A DNA stretch of 64,000 bases from CAWKMN01 sp963850765. Its GTDB lineage: Bacteria > Chloroflexota > Anaerolineae > Aggregatilineales > Aggregatilineaceae. The DNA is taken from assembly GCA_963850765.1 (NCBI GenBank), contig CAWKMN010000003.1, forward strand, positions 1,488,001 to 1,552,000. Reading direction: 5' to 3'. Position 1 is the first letter of the stretch. Each line of letters starts with the position of its first letter. The notes under the pieces were generated by a model. It had not been told where the DNA came from and made no database searches. It saw nothing but the letters and a program-made list of their open reading frames with translations. The position numbers and the translations under genes were made by a program. This document shows positions 8,113 through 18,709 of the stretch, in pieces.

Positions 8113-11100
8113 TTACTTATTGTCTCCCCACGTCGCGCCAGAAACCGGAGGTTCAGGCGTCGGTGTGGGAGGTGCCGCTGGCAGCGAGGGCTCCGGTGTC
8201 GCTGGCTCGGTCGGCTCCTCGGTTGGGATGGGCGGCACGGTGGGTTCAACCGTCGGCTCTGCTGTAGGCTCCACCGTAGGCTCACTGGTGGGCAAAGGCG
8301 GCTCGGTCGGCACAGGCGTTGGCGGGAGTTCGATCGCTTCCTGAATGATCAGGTCGTCCACCCACCAACCGCGACTCGTCTCGTCCTGCGGAACCTCTCC
8401 GGCGGTATTGAGCCGGAAACGAAGCTGGACGAGCATCCCGCGATAGAGCGACAGGTCAACCGTCTGCTCGTGCCAGTCGGCCAGGGTGCCCACCGCCTGA
8501 TGGACCGGCTGCCACGTCAAACCGCCGTCCGTGCTCAGATCCACCGCCAGGACATCGCCGCCCGCGAGTTCGACGCGCTGCCAGAAGCGCAGTTCCGGCT
8601 GCTGAGCCGTCCGCAGATCGATGAGCGTCCGCAAGGTCAGCGTGTGGTCGGAGCCGCGCGGCGTGCTGTCTGCGAACCAGACGCCGCCGTGCTCGGAATG
8701 ATCGGCCAGCGTCCACGCGCCCTGCACGATCCACTCATTGGGTTGGTCGCAGGTGTTGATCACCGGCAGAGATACAACCGGCAGGCTGTCGGTGGGTGTT
8801 GGCGTGGGCGGCTCAACCGTCGGTTCGGGCGTCCCGGTCGGTTCCCCGGTGGGGACCACCGTTTCGGTTGGCAGCGGCGTGGCCGCTTCGCCATCGGTCG
8901 GGGTTGCGATCGGCGTCTCGGCCGGTGTCCCGGTTGGTGTCCCAGTTGGCAGGCCGGGCGCGGTCACGCCGGCGATGATCCAGAAGCTGCGTATTACGCT
9001 AGGTTCTGAAGCGTTGCCCGCCTTGTCATACGCCACAACTTGCCAGGAGTAGGTGCCCCGATTGAGCGGCGTGGGCGGCGTGTACGCGGATATGGTCCCA
9101 ACGCTGATGGGCGGCAGCGTGAACGCAGTGTTTTGATCTCCAGCCACAGTTCGTAACGCGCGCCCGTCTCGACGTCCTTCCAGTCGAGTTTCAGCATCAC
9201 GTTGGTGCTGCGCGCGCCATCGATCGGCGTCACGAGGACCGGCGCGGGCGGTGGGGTGGTATCGACGGTGAAAGTCCGCGTCACACTCCACGCGCCCGGC
9301 GCACCAGCGCCATTGATCGCGCGCACCCGCCAGAAATACTTGCCATCATCCAGCGGGGGGTCCGCCACATGGGTCAGCAGCCCACCGTCAACCAGGGTAT
9401 TCTGCACGGGGCTGGTGAAGTCCGAGTTATTATCGATCTGCACCCGGAAACTTTCGCCGTTCGGGACCATCTGCCAGCTTAGCTCCGGCGTGTCATCATT
9501 CGTCAGCGCGAGATCCTTGGGCGCGATCAGCACCGGCGCGACGGGTTTGCTCGGCGAGACGATCAGCGTCCAGGCCGGCATCCAAGATCCTTAAAGCCAT
9601 GCCGTCGCCCGTATCGACCCGCACGCGCCAGTAGTACGTGCCCGGATCAAGGTTGACAGTCGGCTGCACACTGCGCGCCGTACCAACGTATTCATGCCCC
9701 ACAAGGGATCGAAGTCGTCGTCTTCCGAAAGCTCGAAGTGATATTCCACAGCCCCGCTGACGGCTGCCCACGAGAAAATCGGCTTGAGATTCGTCGTGGT
9801 GGAACCGTCCTTCGGCGTGAGCATAAACGTGACGGAGAAGCTAAACGGTGCGCTCGGATCACCCCAGTTGCCCAACGCATCCTTGGCGCTCACGCGCCAG
9901 TAGTACATGCCATAGGTCAAGGGTCAGACTTTGCAGGGTAAAGGTGGTGCCGGGTACGTCCCCGCTGGCGATTACCGGCAACGTGAAATTGACATCCGTC
10001 GCAATCTCCATATGTAGCCCACCGCACCCGCGCTGGCGTTCCAGGTAAAGGTCGGCGTGCCGTCCTGCGTGCCAGCCCGATTCACCGGGGTGAGCAGCAC
10101 GGGAGCCTTCGGGCCGGTGGTATCCACGGTGAAGTACCAGACGGCGCTCCACTTGCCGCCCAACCGCCCGTTGACGGCCTGCACCCGCCAGTAATACTTG
10201 CCGTCGGGCAGCGCCGGTGCAACCGGGTAGGATGTGCCGCCGGACGTGCCGGTCTGCGTCGGGCTGCTGAAGTCCTGGTTATTGTCGATCTGAATCCGGT
10301 AGCCGGTCGCGCCAGGGACAACGGCCCAGTTGAGCGTCGGCATCGTTTTGGTCTTGAGGCCAGCAGCCGGTGAGCTTAATCCCGGTGCGGGTAGCTGGTT
10401 CAGCTTGAAGGTCCATTTGGCGCTCCACGCGCCCGCGACGCCATCCCCGTTGATCGCGCGCACCCGCCAGTAGTACCAGCCGCCGTTTTGCAGCGAACTG
10501 GCCGCAGGATAGGAGAATGCCTCGCTGTCGAACCATTCATTCACGCAGCGGGCTGGCGAAAGTGTCATTGACACTGACCTGAAGCTGATATTTCACGCCA
10601 CCATCAACCAGATCCCATACAAAGCCCGTCGCCGGGTCGTTGAGCGCGGCACCGTTGCTCGGACTGAGCAGCTTCGGGGCCACCGTCAGCGCCTGGGTGA
10701 TGGTGAATGTCCAGTACCGGGGTCGAAATCCGTGAAAGCACCCCCGTTAACCTGCGCCCGCCACTTGTATTCGCCGTAGGCAAGCGGATGGTCGACTGAC
10801 AGGCTGAACAGCGGGCCGCTGTAATCGAACGCCAGTTCGCCAGTGAAATCTCCGTCGATTTCATCCACCTGGATATGATACGTCGCGGGTACGCTCAGCG
10901 CGGCCAGTGTCAGCAGCGGAGTCGTGTCGGTGAGATGCTGAGCGTTCTTCGGACTCTTGAGCAGCGTGACGGTGAGGGTGTTGATCGCACTCCAACCACT
11001 CCCGTTATCCGCCGCGTCGAGCGCCTGCACCCGCCAGTAGTACACGCCGTAAGCCAGCGGGGGATTCGGGCTTTTGACGGTGTAGGTCAGCGCGGATACC

Positions 11101-13635
11101 GGCTGATCAATTAAGAAGGGGCTGCTAAAGTTGGTGTTGTCCGATACCTGCAACTGATAACGAGTCGCACCGCTCGCCGCGTTCCAGGTAAAGGTCGGCG
11201 TCGTATCGCTGGTGAACGTGTGATCTTTCGGGGTAAGCAGTTTAGTCACGGCTGGCAGCGTCGAATTGATCGTGACCGCCCGCACCACGCTCCACGGGCC
11301 TTCCTCCAAGCTCTCGTTGATCGCGCGCACCCGCCAGTAGTATTTGCCATCCGGCAGGACAATCGGTGAGATCAGCGACGTGCTGGTCGTGGTTTGGTTC
11401 AGTTCGGGCGACGCAAAACTGCTGCTGTTATCCACCTGGATCTTGTAGGTAGACGCAAAAAATCTGCCGGATCCCAGCTAAAGGTGGCATGTTGTCCGGT
11501 GTCACTATGTTGTGGTCGGGCAAGAGCAGCAACGGGAGCCGCCGGGACCGGGATCGGCCAGCTGATCTTCGCCGTCATCGTGGCGGACGGACTGTTGATA
11601 TTGCGGACTGTCCCAAGCCGGGATCGTTGGTCGTATAGTACGACGAGGTATTGGGGTTGGTCCCGGAGCCGAATGACCTGGTTATTCGATGATCCGGGGA
11701 ATGGATCGCCACCATCGCCTCCAACTAATGTCGAATTCGAGATCGAGGTTTCCGTCGGCCTGTTCGAGCGCCACCCGGAAATGCCTGGTGGTCGATCCAT
11801 TGCACATGATAGTTATTGACCTGCATGCACTCCCAACTTGTTATTAGTTGCACCGCCCAGGGTTCTCGTCCACATGCCAGATCAGCAGCCCGCTGCCCGG
11901 CAGTAAAGAATCAGAGCCAAGCGGCTGCCGGTTTTCGAGCAGCCAGTATTCACCAGCCTGGCCGGAGTCGAGCCGGTAGATGGAGCCATTCTGGTTTTCT
12001 TTTACGTTCGGCAGCGTGATTGGGCCAGGGGATCCGGTCACGTTGGTGACGGGGTTGAATTCCAAGATAGGCACGCGACCACGCGTCAGGATGAGCCGGG
12101 GTATCGCCCCAAGTTACCGTTCCACGAGCCGCCCGACATCAGGCTCCAGTGGCCAACACCTTTGGACGAATAATCGACATCGTACAGGTCGGGCAGACCG
12201 AATGCATGGCCGAATTCATGCACATAGACGCCATGCGTCATCTGGAACATCCATGGTCAACGGAGTATGATCAAGCCAAAATTCCGGCTCGATAGTGTAA
12301 GTTCTTCACGCAGAACGCCGTCGACAAACGGCGGGTTGACGGTCTCCCACGAGTGGGACCAGATCATACTGGGATCCCACCGTTAGCTTCAGCCCCGGAG
12401 CCAGCATGAATGATAAAGACAGTGTCTACCCAGCCATCGCCATTATTGTCGTACTGGGAAAAGTCAACGATGGGATCATTTTGACTTCAATCTGCTTCAC
12501 CAGATCTTCGGTCAATTTCTGGCAGTTGTTCGGGTAATCATCCCCGGTCGCAGTAATTGCCGCTAACATAGTAGGCATAGGTTTGGGGTGCGCGCTGCCA
12601 GCCCAGCGCACTCGGCTGATTGGCAGTCAACCGTGACAATATCCAATTGGCCGTAGGAAGCTTCCCGGTAGAAGCTCCGCACCGACTTGTTATCGCTGGG
12701 AGTATCAAACAACAGATTGTCAAAGAAGTCTGCGGGCAACCTGCGCAGGGTTGATCCGTAAATTCGACCAGGATCGCCAGCGTCTTAAAAACGGGTGGCG
12801 GCGCAGCCAGCGACGGTGCCTGCACTGGTCCGGATGGCTGCTGCGTGGATGATGTATCCTTTCCGAAGGGCAGTTCCATCTTCGGCCCTGGCGAAAACGA
12901 CCGGGCCGGGTCCAGCGATGGGAACAATTCCGTGATACTGTTAACACCCCTCTGCCTGAGGGCGCGCACGGTACTATCGCTGGGCACCATGACGCGCAGC
13001 GGGCTCGGCTGTGGGCCAGATTGGGCCGTTCGCGCCGGACTGCTGCCATCGGGCAGCGGGGTTGTAGGCGCATCGACCGACAGCGACACGCCGCCCTCGA
13101 ACGAAACCGCCGGTTGTTCCACCGGGGCATCAGGCACATCCGGCGCTGGCTCAGCAGCGGCGGGCGGTTCGGTGTGTAATTCGATAAGCTGATTGGGCAC
13201 CACTACGGCGACCGGCACAGACGCGCGGCTTTCATCGATCACCTCGCCAGCGGGTGCTGCTGCGTCCGATGCGGCGGTTTGCGGCTGCATCTCAACGGGC
13301 GCGGGAACGATACGGATGTCATCTTCAACCGCCGCGGCTGTTGTGCCGTCATTGCTCGGCACCACGACACGTTCAGGCTCGCTGTCGAGTGGAGAGACGG
13401 CCTCTTCAGCCTGAGCGGCCGGCTCCCCAGCCGAGGGAAGTGGCTCCTCATGATCGATAGCGGCTGCTGCAACTGGGTGAAAGACGGTGGGCGGGATCGA
13501 ATCGGATTGTGCCATGAAACCGGGCGGCGGGATTGCGCCGGCGGCCAGGGCCAGGATCGCGATACCCACCAGCACCGTGAGCCCTGCAAACAGGATCGTA
13601 AGCAGGTTGTACCAAAACCGCGCATCTTTCATCAT
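8113..13635 (-). pseudogene. Large secreted M6-family (immune inhibitor A-like) metalloprotease with Fn3-like repeats, many frame changes
   Basis: One ancestral gene of about 1,840 codons now read in at least ten pieces. N-terminal piece (13635 to about 12650): signal anchor (helix about residues 12-35), a long Ala/Pro/Ser-rich region, then FKTLAILVEFTDQ, typical of M6 entry strands. The zinc site HEFGH (12206-12220) with FGLPDLYD after it is intact, followed by SLMSGG and, about 12074-11844, EYWLLENRQP and LPGSGLLIWHVDE, all M6 signatures. From about 11500 to 9000 come tandem Fn3-like units marked by YYWRVRAINGxxxGAWS and TPTFTWNAASGA. A jelly-roll-like segment follows (about 8700-8370, LRFRLNTAGEVPQ), then a Thr/Pro/Glu-rich tail. 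Such proteins are secreted proteases acting on extracellular protein. The intact motifs in every frame suggest assembly indels, perhaps promoted by repeats, rather than an old pseudogene. Confidence 0.75.
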
Positions 13636-13800
13636 CAGATATTCCTAAATGATTTGGAGAGTTGGATACGGCCGCGACCCTCGGACAAACACAACCTCAT
13701 TATACTCAGGATAACTTATCTTGGCCTTTCAGGATGTCTGAAAGATGTAAAAACCGGACGCCTCCCCCGCAAACCGAAGGTCGGTTGCCAGAAGCGGGCG

Positions 13801-13815
13801 AATTGTAGCACAATT
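13801..13815. promoter_or_regulatory. Palindrome in the divergent M6 / VWA-FHA intergenic region
   Basis: AATTGT-AGC-ACAATT is a perfect 6-3-6 inverted repeat 43 bases before the VWA-FHA start, inside a 222-base divergent gap. It could bind a dimeric regulator. A TATAAT on the minus strand (13699-13704) could serve the protease gene, but its -35 is poor. The regulator is unknown. Confidence 0.35.
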
Positions 13816-13857
13816 AGACAGACAACAATCGTCTGAGCCACGCTGCAAGGGGAACAC

Positions 13858-16536
13858 ATGAGACGCTCAAAGTCAGCCGTTCAACGGTTCACCGTGCTGG
13901 TATTGGTCTGCGTTCTGCTGCTGCCGGTCATCATCCACGCGCAGATTCCCTCGGAAATCATCATCAACTATCCCGAACTGGTGGACGCAGACGGTGCGCT
14001 GCAACTGGGCCTGTATTTTACCGTGACCGATGGCACCGGGCGTGTGGTGACCAACGCGGATATTCAGTCCGCGCAAATTCTGCTCGACAACGGCGAGCGC
14101 AACGATAATGCCACCGTCGAGCGGCCCACGACGCCGTTTTATATTGTCCTGGTGCTGGATGCCAGCGGCAGCATGGGCGGAGCCGCCGAAGATATGCGTC
14201 AGGCCGCGATCAAGGCGGTGGAGGACGCGCCGGAGGAAGCCCTGTTCGCGGTGATCCGCTTCAACCAGGAAATCACCGTGCTGCAGGATTTCACCGACGA
14301 TCGGAACCGCGCCATCAACGCGATCGGCGAAGTTCAGTCGGTCAACCTGAGCGGCACCTGCCTGTATGACGCCACCTTCCGCGCCATCGAAACCGTCAAC
14401 CAGGCCCCGCCCGGCCGCCGTGCGATCATCCTGTTCACCGATGGCCGGGACGAACTTGCCGACGGGAGCGTTTGCAGCACCCATACCAAGGATCAGGTGG
14501 TGCAGTTCGCGCAGCAGCGCAGTTCGCGCGTGCCAATCCACACCATTGGGCTGTCGTCCTCGGATCAGCGCATCAACGCCGCCGAGCTGCGCGACATGGC
14601 CAGTCTGACCGGCGGGTTCTCCGCGATCGGCACGCAGCAGGAACTCAGCAACCTGTTCCAGCAGATCATGGACGCGCTGAAAAGCCAATGGCTGGCGAAG
14701 GCCCTCTTTTACCCGTCCGCCGGGCAGCATACGGCTACGCTGACGGTCTTTCTGGGCGATGGCACGCGCGTCGTGGCGGTGACCACCTTCGACGTGCCGC
14801 CACCCGGTTATGCGCCGCCCGTGGTGGCGACGATCACGCCGACGCCGGTGCTGATCGATGTGGACGTGCTGTCGGTGACGCGCGATTCGGCGCAGGATGT
14901 GATTTACCTGGAAGTCGTCGTTCAGGGCCAGGAGGAGATCAGCGAGTTCCGATTTGATTTCTTCAACGCCGAGACCAATGAACTGCTGGACCGTCATACC
15001 CTGCCCTCGCCGCTCAGCGTCCCGGTGAGCCTGCCGGCGGGCAAGCTCGAAGGGGATATTCGCGTTGAGGTGCGCGCACTCAATCGCAGCGGGCAGATTA
15101 TCGCGTGGCCCGGCGAGCGCGATCGCACGGAAGATAAGGCCGTTTACGAATTTGCGGTGATCCGCCCCACGCCAACTCCGCCCCCAGCGTCGGCCACGCC
15201 GGTACCCGTCACCACCGAGATCAACAGCATCTCGTACAACCCGGCCACCGATATGATCGCGCTGGACCTGTCGCTCACGGGTCAGGATCAGATGGGCAAC
15301 CTGAAGATCAACTTTAACGATGCCAGTACCGGGACCCTGGCGAAGTCGGAGAATGTCTCCCCCTCGGCGTCGGTCGAAATGAGCGCCGACGGCCTGGAAG
15401 CCAACCGCGAATATGACATTCAGGTGATCACGCAAAACCCCACCGGGCAGGATCTCCACCGCAGCAAAGAGAAGAGCTATCTTTACCAACCGCCGCAAAC
15501 GCCCACGCCGACGGCCAGCCCGCCGCCGACTTTCACGCCAACGCCGGAGCCCTTGCAGCTTAACCTGTCGCTCAGCATCGATGATTCCACGCGGGAATTC
15601 GTGTTCGGCATCGAGGCCAGCGATCCCGACCGGATCGGCAGCTTCCGCCTCCAGCTTCGCGGCGAAAACGGGATCGTGATCCAGGAATACGAGCGCACGC
15701 CGCCGCCCTACGACGCGATCCGCATCCCCATCGGCACCCTGGGGGACGGCACCTATATCGCCCGGCTGCGCGCGTATGGAGCCGGCGAGACCTTGCAGGC
15801 GGAAACCACGCTCGGTTTTGAGTATCATCCGCCCGCCACGCCGACCCCGGCACCCACGCCGACCCTGGTCCCGACGGCAACTCCCACGCCCGAACCGGGT
15901 TTCACGCAGCGAGTTGGGGACACCGTGCGGGACAACCCGATCCTGGGGGTGGTAGTGGCTGTGATCGGGCTGGCGCTGATTCTTGTGCTGTTCACCCTCA
16001 TCCGGCCGCGTCGCAAAGCCGCCACCGGGACCGGCTTCCTGTCCGCCCAGACCGGTTTCTTCCAGGCCATGCCGCCAGCGCCCGATGCGCCGCAGGGAGG
16101 AGAACACGGTACGGTCGTAACAGCCGACCCCGAAAAGACCGACATCTTCCCGCAAGCCCTGCCGCCTCTGGCGACGCTCCGGTTTGAACAGTCCGGCAAC
16201 GGCAGCCGGGATGGGGAAGTCGTGCCGGTGACACACTTCCCGTTCAAGATCGGGCGCGGCTCGTCCGAGAAAAATGATCTCCGGCTGGACGAAGATACCA
16301 GCGTCTCGCGGCGTCACGCCACCATCACGTATGAAAACGCGGCCTTCCTGATCGCGGACGAGAACAGCGCCAACGGCACTGCGCTGGATGGCAAACGCCT
16401 CGCGCCGCAAACGCCGATGGCGCTGCACGACGGCGCACAGATCATGATCGGGAAGGGCACTGTGCTGATCTTCGAATCGGCCCGCGACGACAGCGATCCC
16501 GACAAGACCGACTATATCTTCAACACTTCCAGGTAA
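13858..16536 (+). CDS. Transmembrane VWA-FHA protein
   Basis: An 892-residue protein with a signal peptide (residues 1-29), an extracellular von Willebrand A domain and an intracellular FHA domain. The VWA metal site DASGSM (D101, S103, S105) is intact. Then come two or three beta-rich domains of about 100 residues separated by PTPTPPP linkers (about residues 435-450, 545-565, 660-685). One transmembrane helix (about 694-716, VVVAVIGLALILVLFTLI) is followed by basic residues, then an FHA domain near 775-885 with KIGRGSSEKNDL, VSRRHATI and NGT, all phosphothreonine-reading positions. Outside it can bind a ligand through the metal; inside it can bind phosphoproteins. SD AAGGGG. It starts an operon with the PP2C gene six bases downstream, beside a Ser/Thr kinase and the type VII-like genes, so a sensing or docking role in that system is a fair inference. 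Confidence 0.85.
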   Translation: MRRSKSAVQRFTVLVLVCVLLLPVIIHAQIPSEIIINYPELVDADGALQLGLYFTVTDGTGRVVTNADIQSAQILLDNGERNDNATVERPTTPFYIVLVLDASGSMGGAAEDMRQAAIKAVEDAPEEALFAVIRFNQEITVLQDFTDDRNRAINAIGEVQSVNLSGTCLYDATFRAIETVNQAPPGRRAIILFTDGRDELADGSVCSTHTKDQVVQFAQQRSSRVPIHTIGLSSSDQRINAAELRDMASLTGGFSAIGTQQELSNLFQQIMDALKSQWLAKALFYPSAGQHTATLTVFLGDGTRVVAVTTFDVPPPGYAPPVVATITPTPVLIDVDVLSVTRDSAQDVIYLEVVVQGQEEISEFRFDFFNAETNELLDRHTLPSPLSVPVSLPAGKLEGDIRVEVRALNRSGQIIAWPGERDRTEDKAVYEFAVIRPTPTPPPASATPVPVTTEINSISYNPATDMIALDLSLTGQDQMGNLKINFNDASTGTLAKSENVSPSASVEMSADGLEANREYDIQVITQNPTGQDLHRSKEKSYLYQPPQTPTPTASPPPTFTPTPEPLQLNLSLSIDDSTREFVFGIEASDPDRIGSFRLQLRGENGIVIQEYERTPPPYDAIRIPIGTLGDGTYIARLRAYGAGETLQAETTLGFEYHPPATPTPAPTPTLVPTATPTPEPGFTQRVGDTVRDNPILGVVVAVIGLALILVLFTLIRPRRKAATGTGFLSAQTGFFQAMPPAPDAPQGGEHGTVVTADPEKTDIFPQALPPLATLRFEQSGNGSRDGEVVPVTHFPFKIGRGSSEKNDLRLDEDTSVSRRHATITYENAAFLIADENSANGTALDGKRLAPQTPMALHDGAQIMIGKGTVLIFESARDDSDPDKTDYIFNTSR

Positions 16537-16541
16537 ACGCC

Positions 16542-18455
16542 ATGACCGAAGCACCTGCCGCCCTGGACGTCGCGGGGCATACGGATGTTGGGCTGAAACG
16601 CCAGCGGAACGAGGACTCGTATCACTTTCAAGTGCCCCAGACTGGCGGCCCTCACAGCCAGCGCGGCGCGCTGTTTGTCGTCGCGGATGGTATGGGCGGC
16701 ATGGGGGGCGGGGATGTTGCCAGCCAGACAGCCATCAAAGAGGTCTTCCAGCAGTATTATGCGTCCGGCGCGGCGGCAGCCGATCCGCTGGCCGCGCTCA
16801 AGGAGGCGCTCGAAGCGGCCAACGTCGCCGTGCGCGAGCAGGCCCGGCAGATGAACCGGCTGCGCATTGGCTCGACGGCAGCCGGTCTGGTCCTTCTGCC
16901 ATCCGACGAGGCGCTGCTGTTCAACGTGGGCGACAGCCGGGTTTACCGGATCCGCCAGAATACCATCGAACTGATGACCCACGACCAGAGTGTGCTGCAG
17001 GGGCAGATCGATGGCGGCCTGATCACCGAAGAAGAAGCGCGGCAGGGGCGGAATGTAAACGTCACCGCGTTTATCGGCCAGCCCACCCCGATCCAGCCGG
17101 TGCTGCGCCGGACGCCAACTCAACTGGGCGATATTTATGTGATCTGTTCGGACGGCCTGTGGGATGTCCTCGAGCCGCACGAAATCCTGAACATCGTGCA
17201 GCGCTACCCTGCCGAGGCCGCCGGCCGGAAACTTGTCGCCCTGGTCCGGCAGCGCGGCGCGCCGGATAACGTCACGGCAATCGTCGTGCGGCTGGGCCCA
17301 AAACCGGCCGGGCGGCGGCTGGGGCGCTGGCTGGGGATCGCGGCGGCGCTGCTGCTCCTGGCGGCGGCCGGGGCGGCGTATCTGGTCATGGGCGACGATA
17401 CGCCCGATAAAACCACGCCCACCATTACCTCGGCGGCGGTGGCGGCGCTGCCCGCTGCCCGTACCACCCACACGCCCGCCGCGGCAACGGCCGAGCCAAC
17501 CCACACGGTGGCGGGACTGGTCATTCTGCCGACCAGCACGCGCACCGCCAGCCCGACCCACCCAACCGACGCGCCCACCGCCACACCTACCCGGACGCTG
17601 ACGATCACCGTGACCGCGTCGGCCAGCCCGACGCGCACACCCCGCCCAACGGATACGCGGATTCCGCCAACGAATACCCCTCGGCCAACGGCCACGCAAA
17701 CAGCCACATCCACGCCGACCCGAACGCCGAGACCGACATCCGCCCCGATTTCGCCAACTGACACACTCGCGCCAACCCAGCCGTCCAGGCCGACGGCAAC
17801 TCCGCACCCGCCTACGGTGACGCTGAACCCCAGCGTGATCTCGCCAACGCCCACGCTCACGCCGAGCATGACGCCGACGCTTTCACCCGCCGAGCAAATG
17901 CTGGTCTGGGCCGATCAGGAGGGCGTGCGGCTGGTCGCACCGGCCACGCTCTACCAGTTCAGCGAGTTGGATCCGCCGCAGGTGATGGAACGCCTCGTGC
18001 GCGCCTATTCCAAAGTCCGCCTGTTGAGCGACAAACAACGCACCGAAGACGCCCTGCCCGGCCTGATCCTGCGCGAAGTGGCACTGATCAACGAGCGCGA
18101 ACCGGAGACACAGGGCTGGATGTCGCAGGCCGATCTGGAAACCGCCGTTCCCTCGGCCCCCAGCGTAACCCCCAAAACAGAAGCCCCTGTCAACCTGTAT
18201 TATGGGGACAGCACGAGTTGGCGCGTGGTAGGCAAAGTCCTTGCCGGTGAATACGCGGTGATCCTGGGCATCAGCAGCCGGAACCGAACGTGGTATCAGG
18301 TGGAACGCATCGACGGCACGACCGGCTGGGTTCCCGAAGACGCCGTTGAGATTCTCGGCGATCAAAGCAGTCTGGCGCTGATCGCACCGCCGCCGATCCC
18401 CATCCGGCCCACGGCCACCGTCACGCCGGAAGCCACGACCGCGCTGCCGGGGTAG
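16542..18455 (+). CDS. Membrane-anchored PP2C-family protein phosphatase with Thr/Pro stalk and SH3-like domain
   Basis: Residues 1-245 are a PP2C (PPM) phosphatase: GHTDVGLKRQRNEDS, FVVADGMGGMGGG (metal-binding Asp), LFNVGDSRVYRI, ICSDGLWD and APDNVTAIVV are all present, so it should be active in removing phosphate from Ser/Thr. A transmembrane helix (about 262-283) follows, then a stalk of about 150 residues rich in Thr/Pro, a helical segment, and an SH3-like domain (about 545-610, VNLYYGDSTSWRVVGKVLAGE). Topology: phosphatase inside, SH3-like domain outside, like the mirror kinase encoded convergently downstream. It is six bases from the VWA-FHA gene. The likely role is to reverse phosphorylation by the neighbouring kinase. 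Confidence 0.9.
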   Translation: MTEAPAALDVAGHTDVGLKRQRNEDSYHFQVPQTGGPHSQRGALFVVADGMGGMGGGDVASQTAIKEVFQQYYASGAAAADPLAALKEALEAANVAVREQARQMNRLRIGSTAAGLVLLPSDEALLFNVGDSRVYRIRQNTIELMTHDQSVLQGQIDGGLITEEEARQGRNVNVTAFIGQPTPIQPVLRRTPTQLGDIYVICSDGLWDVLEPHEILNIVQRYPAEAAGRKLVALVRQRGAPDNVTAIVVRLGPKPAGRRLGRWLGIAAALLLLAAAGAAYLVMGDDTPDKTTPTITSAAVAALPAARTTHTPAAATAEPTHTVAGLVILPTSTRTASPTHPTDAPTATPTRTLTITVTASASPTRTPRPTDTRIPPTNTPRPTATQTATSTPTRTPRPTSAPISPTDTLAPTQPSRPTATPHPPTVTLNPSVISPTPTLTPSMTPTLSPAEQMLVWADQEGVRLVAPATLYQFSELDPPQVMERLVRAYSKVRLLSDKQRTEDALPGLILREVALINEREPETQGWMSQADLETAVPSAPSVTPKTEAPVNLYYGDSTSWRVVGKVLAGEYAVILGISSRNRTWYQVERIDGTTGWVPEDAVEILGDQSSLALIAPPPIPIRPTATVTPEATTALPG

Positions 18456-18540
18456 ATTCGGTCCGAAAGCAGTAGGGGCGCGGGCTTGCTCCGCCCGGTA
18501 GATGTCGTTTTGAGAAACGACAAGGCCTCACCCCCTCAGT

Positions 18541-18581
18541 CCCCCTCTCCAGCCGAGCTAGAGAGGGGGAAGCGCTTTTTT
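18541..18581 (+). terminator. Hairpin with T-run after the VWA-FHA / PP2C operon, inside a repeat block
   Basis: CCCCCTCTC (18541-18549) pairs perfectly with GAGAGGGGG (18561-18569), and a T-run follows at 18575-18581. It sits in the convergent gap 18456-18709, which has no gene and is otherwise made of GC-rich repeat sequence also found near 38.2 kb. Confidence 0.5.
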
Positions 18582-18605
18582 ACCCCTATCCCCGTCCGAC
18601 CTTCG
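18581..18605 (+). repeat. 25-base dispersed repeat, inverted copy at 38294-38318
   Basis: This stretch, starting TACCCCTATCCCCG, is the exact reverse complement of 38294-38318, 25 of 25 bases. Both copies sit in convergent intergenic gaps among other G/C-rich repeat fragments such as GGAGGGATTTAGGGAGGGG. A dispersed non-coding repeat family is the best description. Confidence 0.7.
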
Positions 18606-18709
18606 TCCACCTCTGGAGACGCGGAGAAAGGGAGCGCCATCAAGTCCCTCTCCACCGGGTGGGGAGGGATTTAGGGAGGGGCCAACCCGCCCCTGCAAAC
18701 GTCTATCTG

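Noticed and set aside
8113..13635. M6 protease as the mycosin-like partner of the type VII-like system
   Set aside because: Mycosins are S8 subtilisins. The M6 gene is divergent, with no shared promoter or known link.
13873..16554. 893-codon open frame on the minus strand, antisense to the VWA-FHA gene
   Set aside because: Translation is Arg/His/Gly-rich with no domain, no SD, and covers a well-supported gene. It is a shadow caused by high GC.
17204..17869. Gly/Val-rich minus-strand frames (also near 8.1, 19.9 and 43.8 kb)
   Set aside because: These VGVGV translations are the reverse of TPTPT stalk codons and have no independent start signals.
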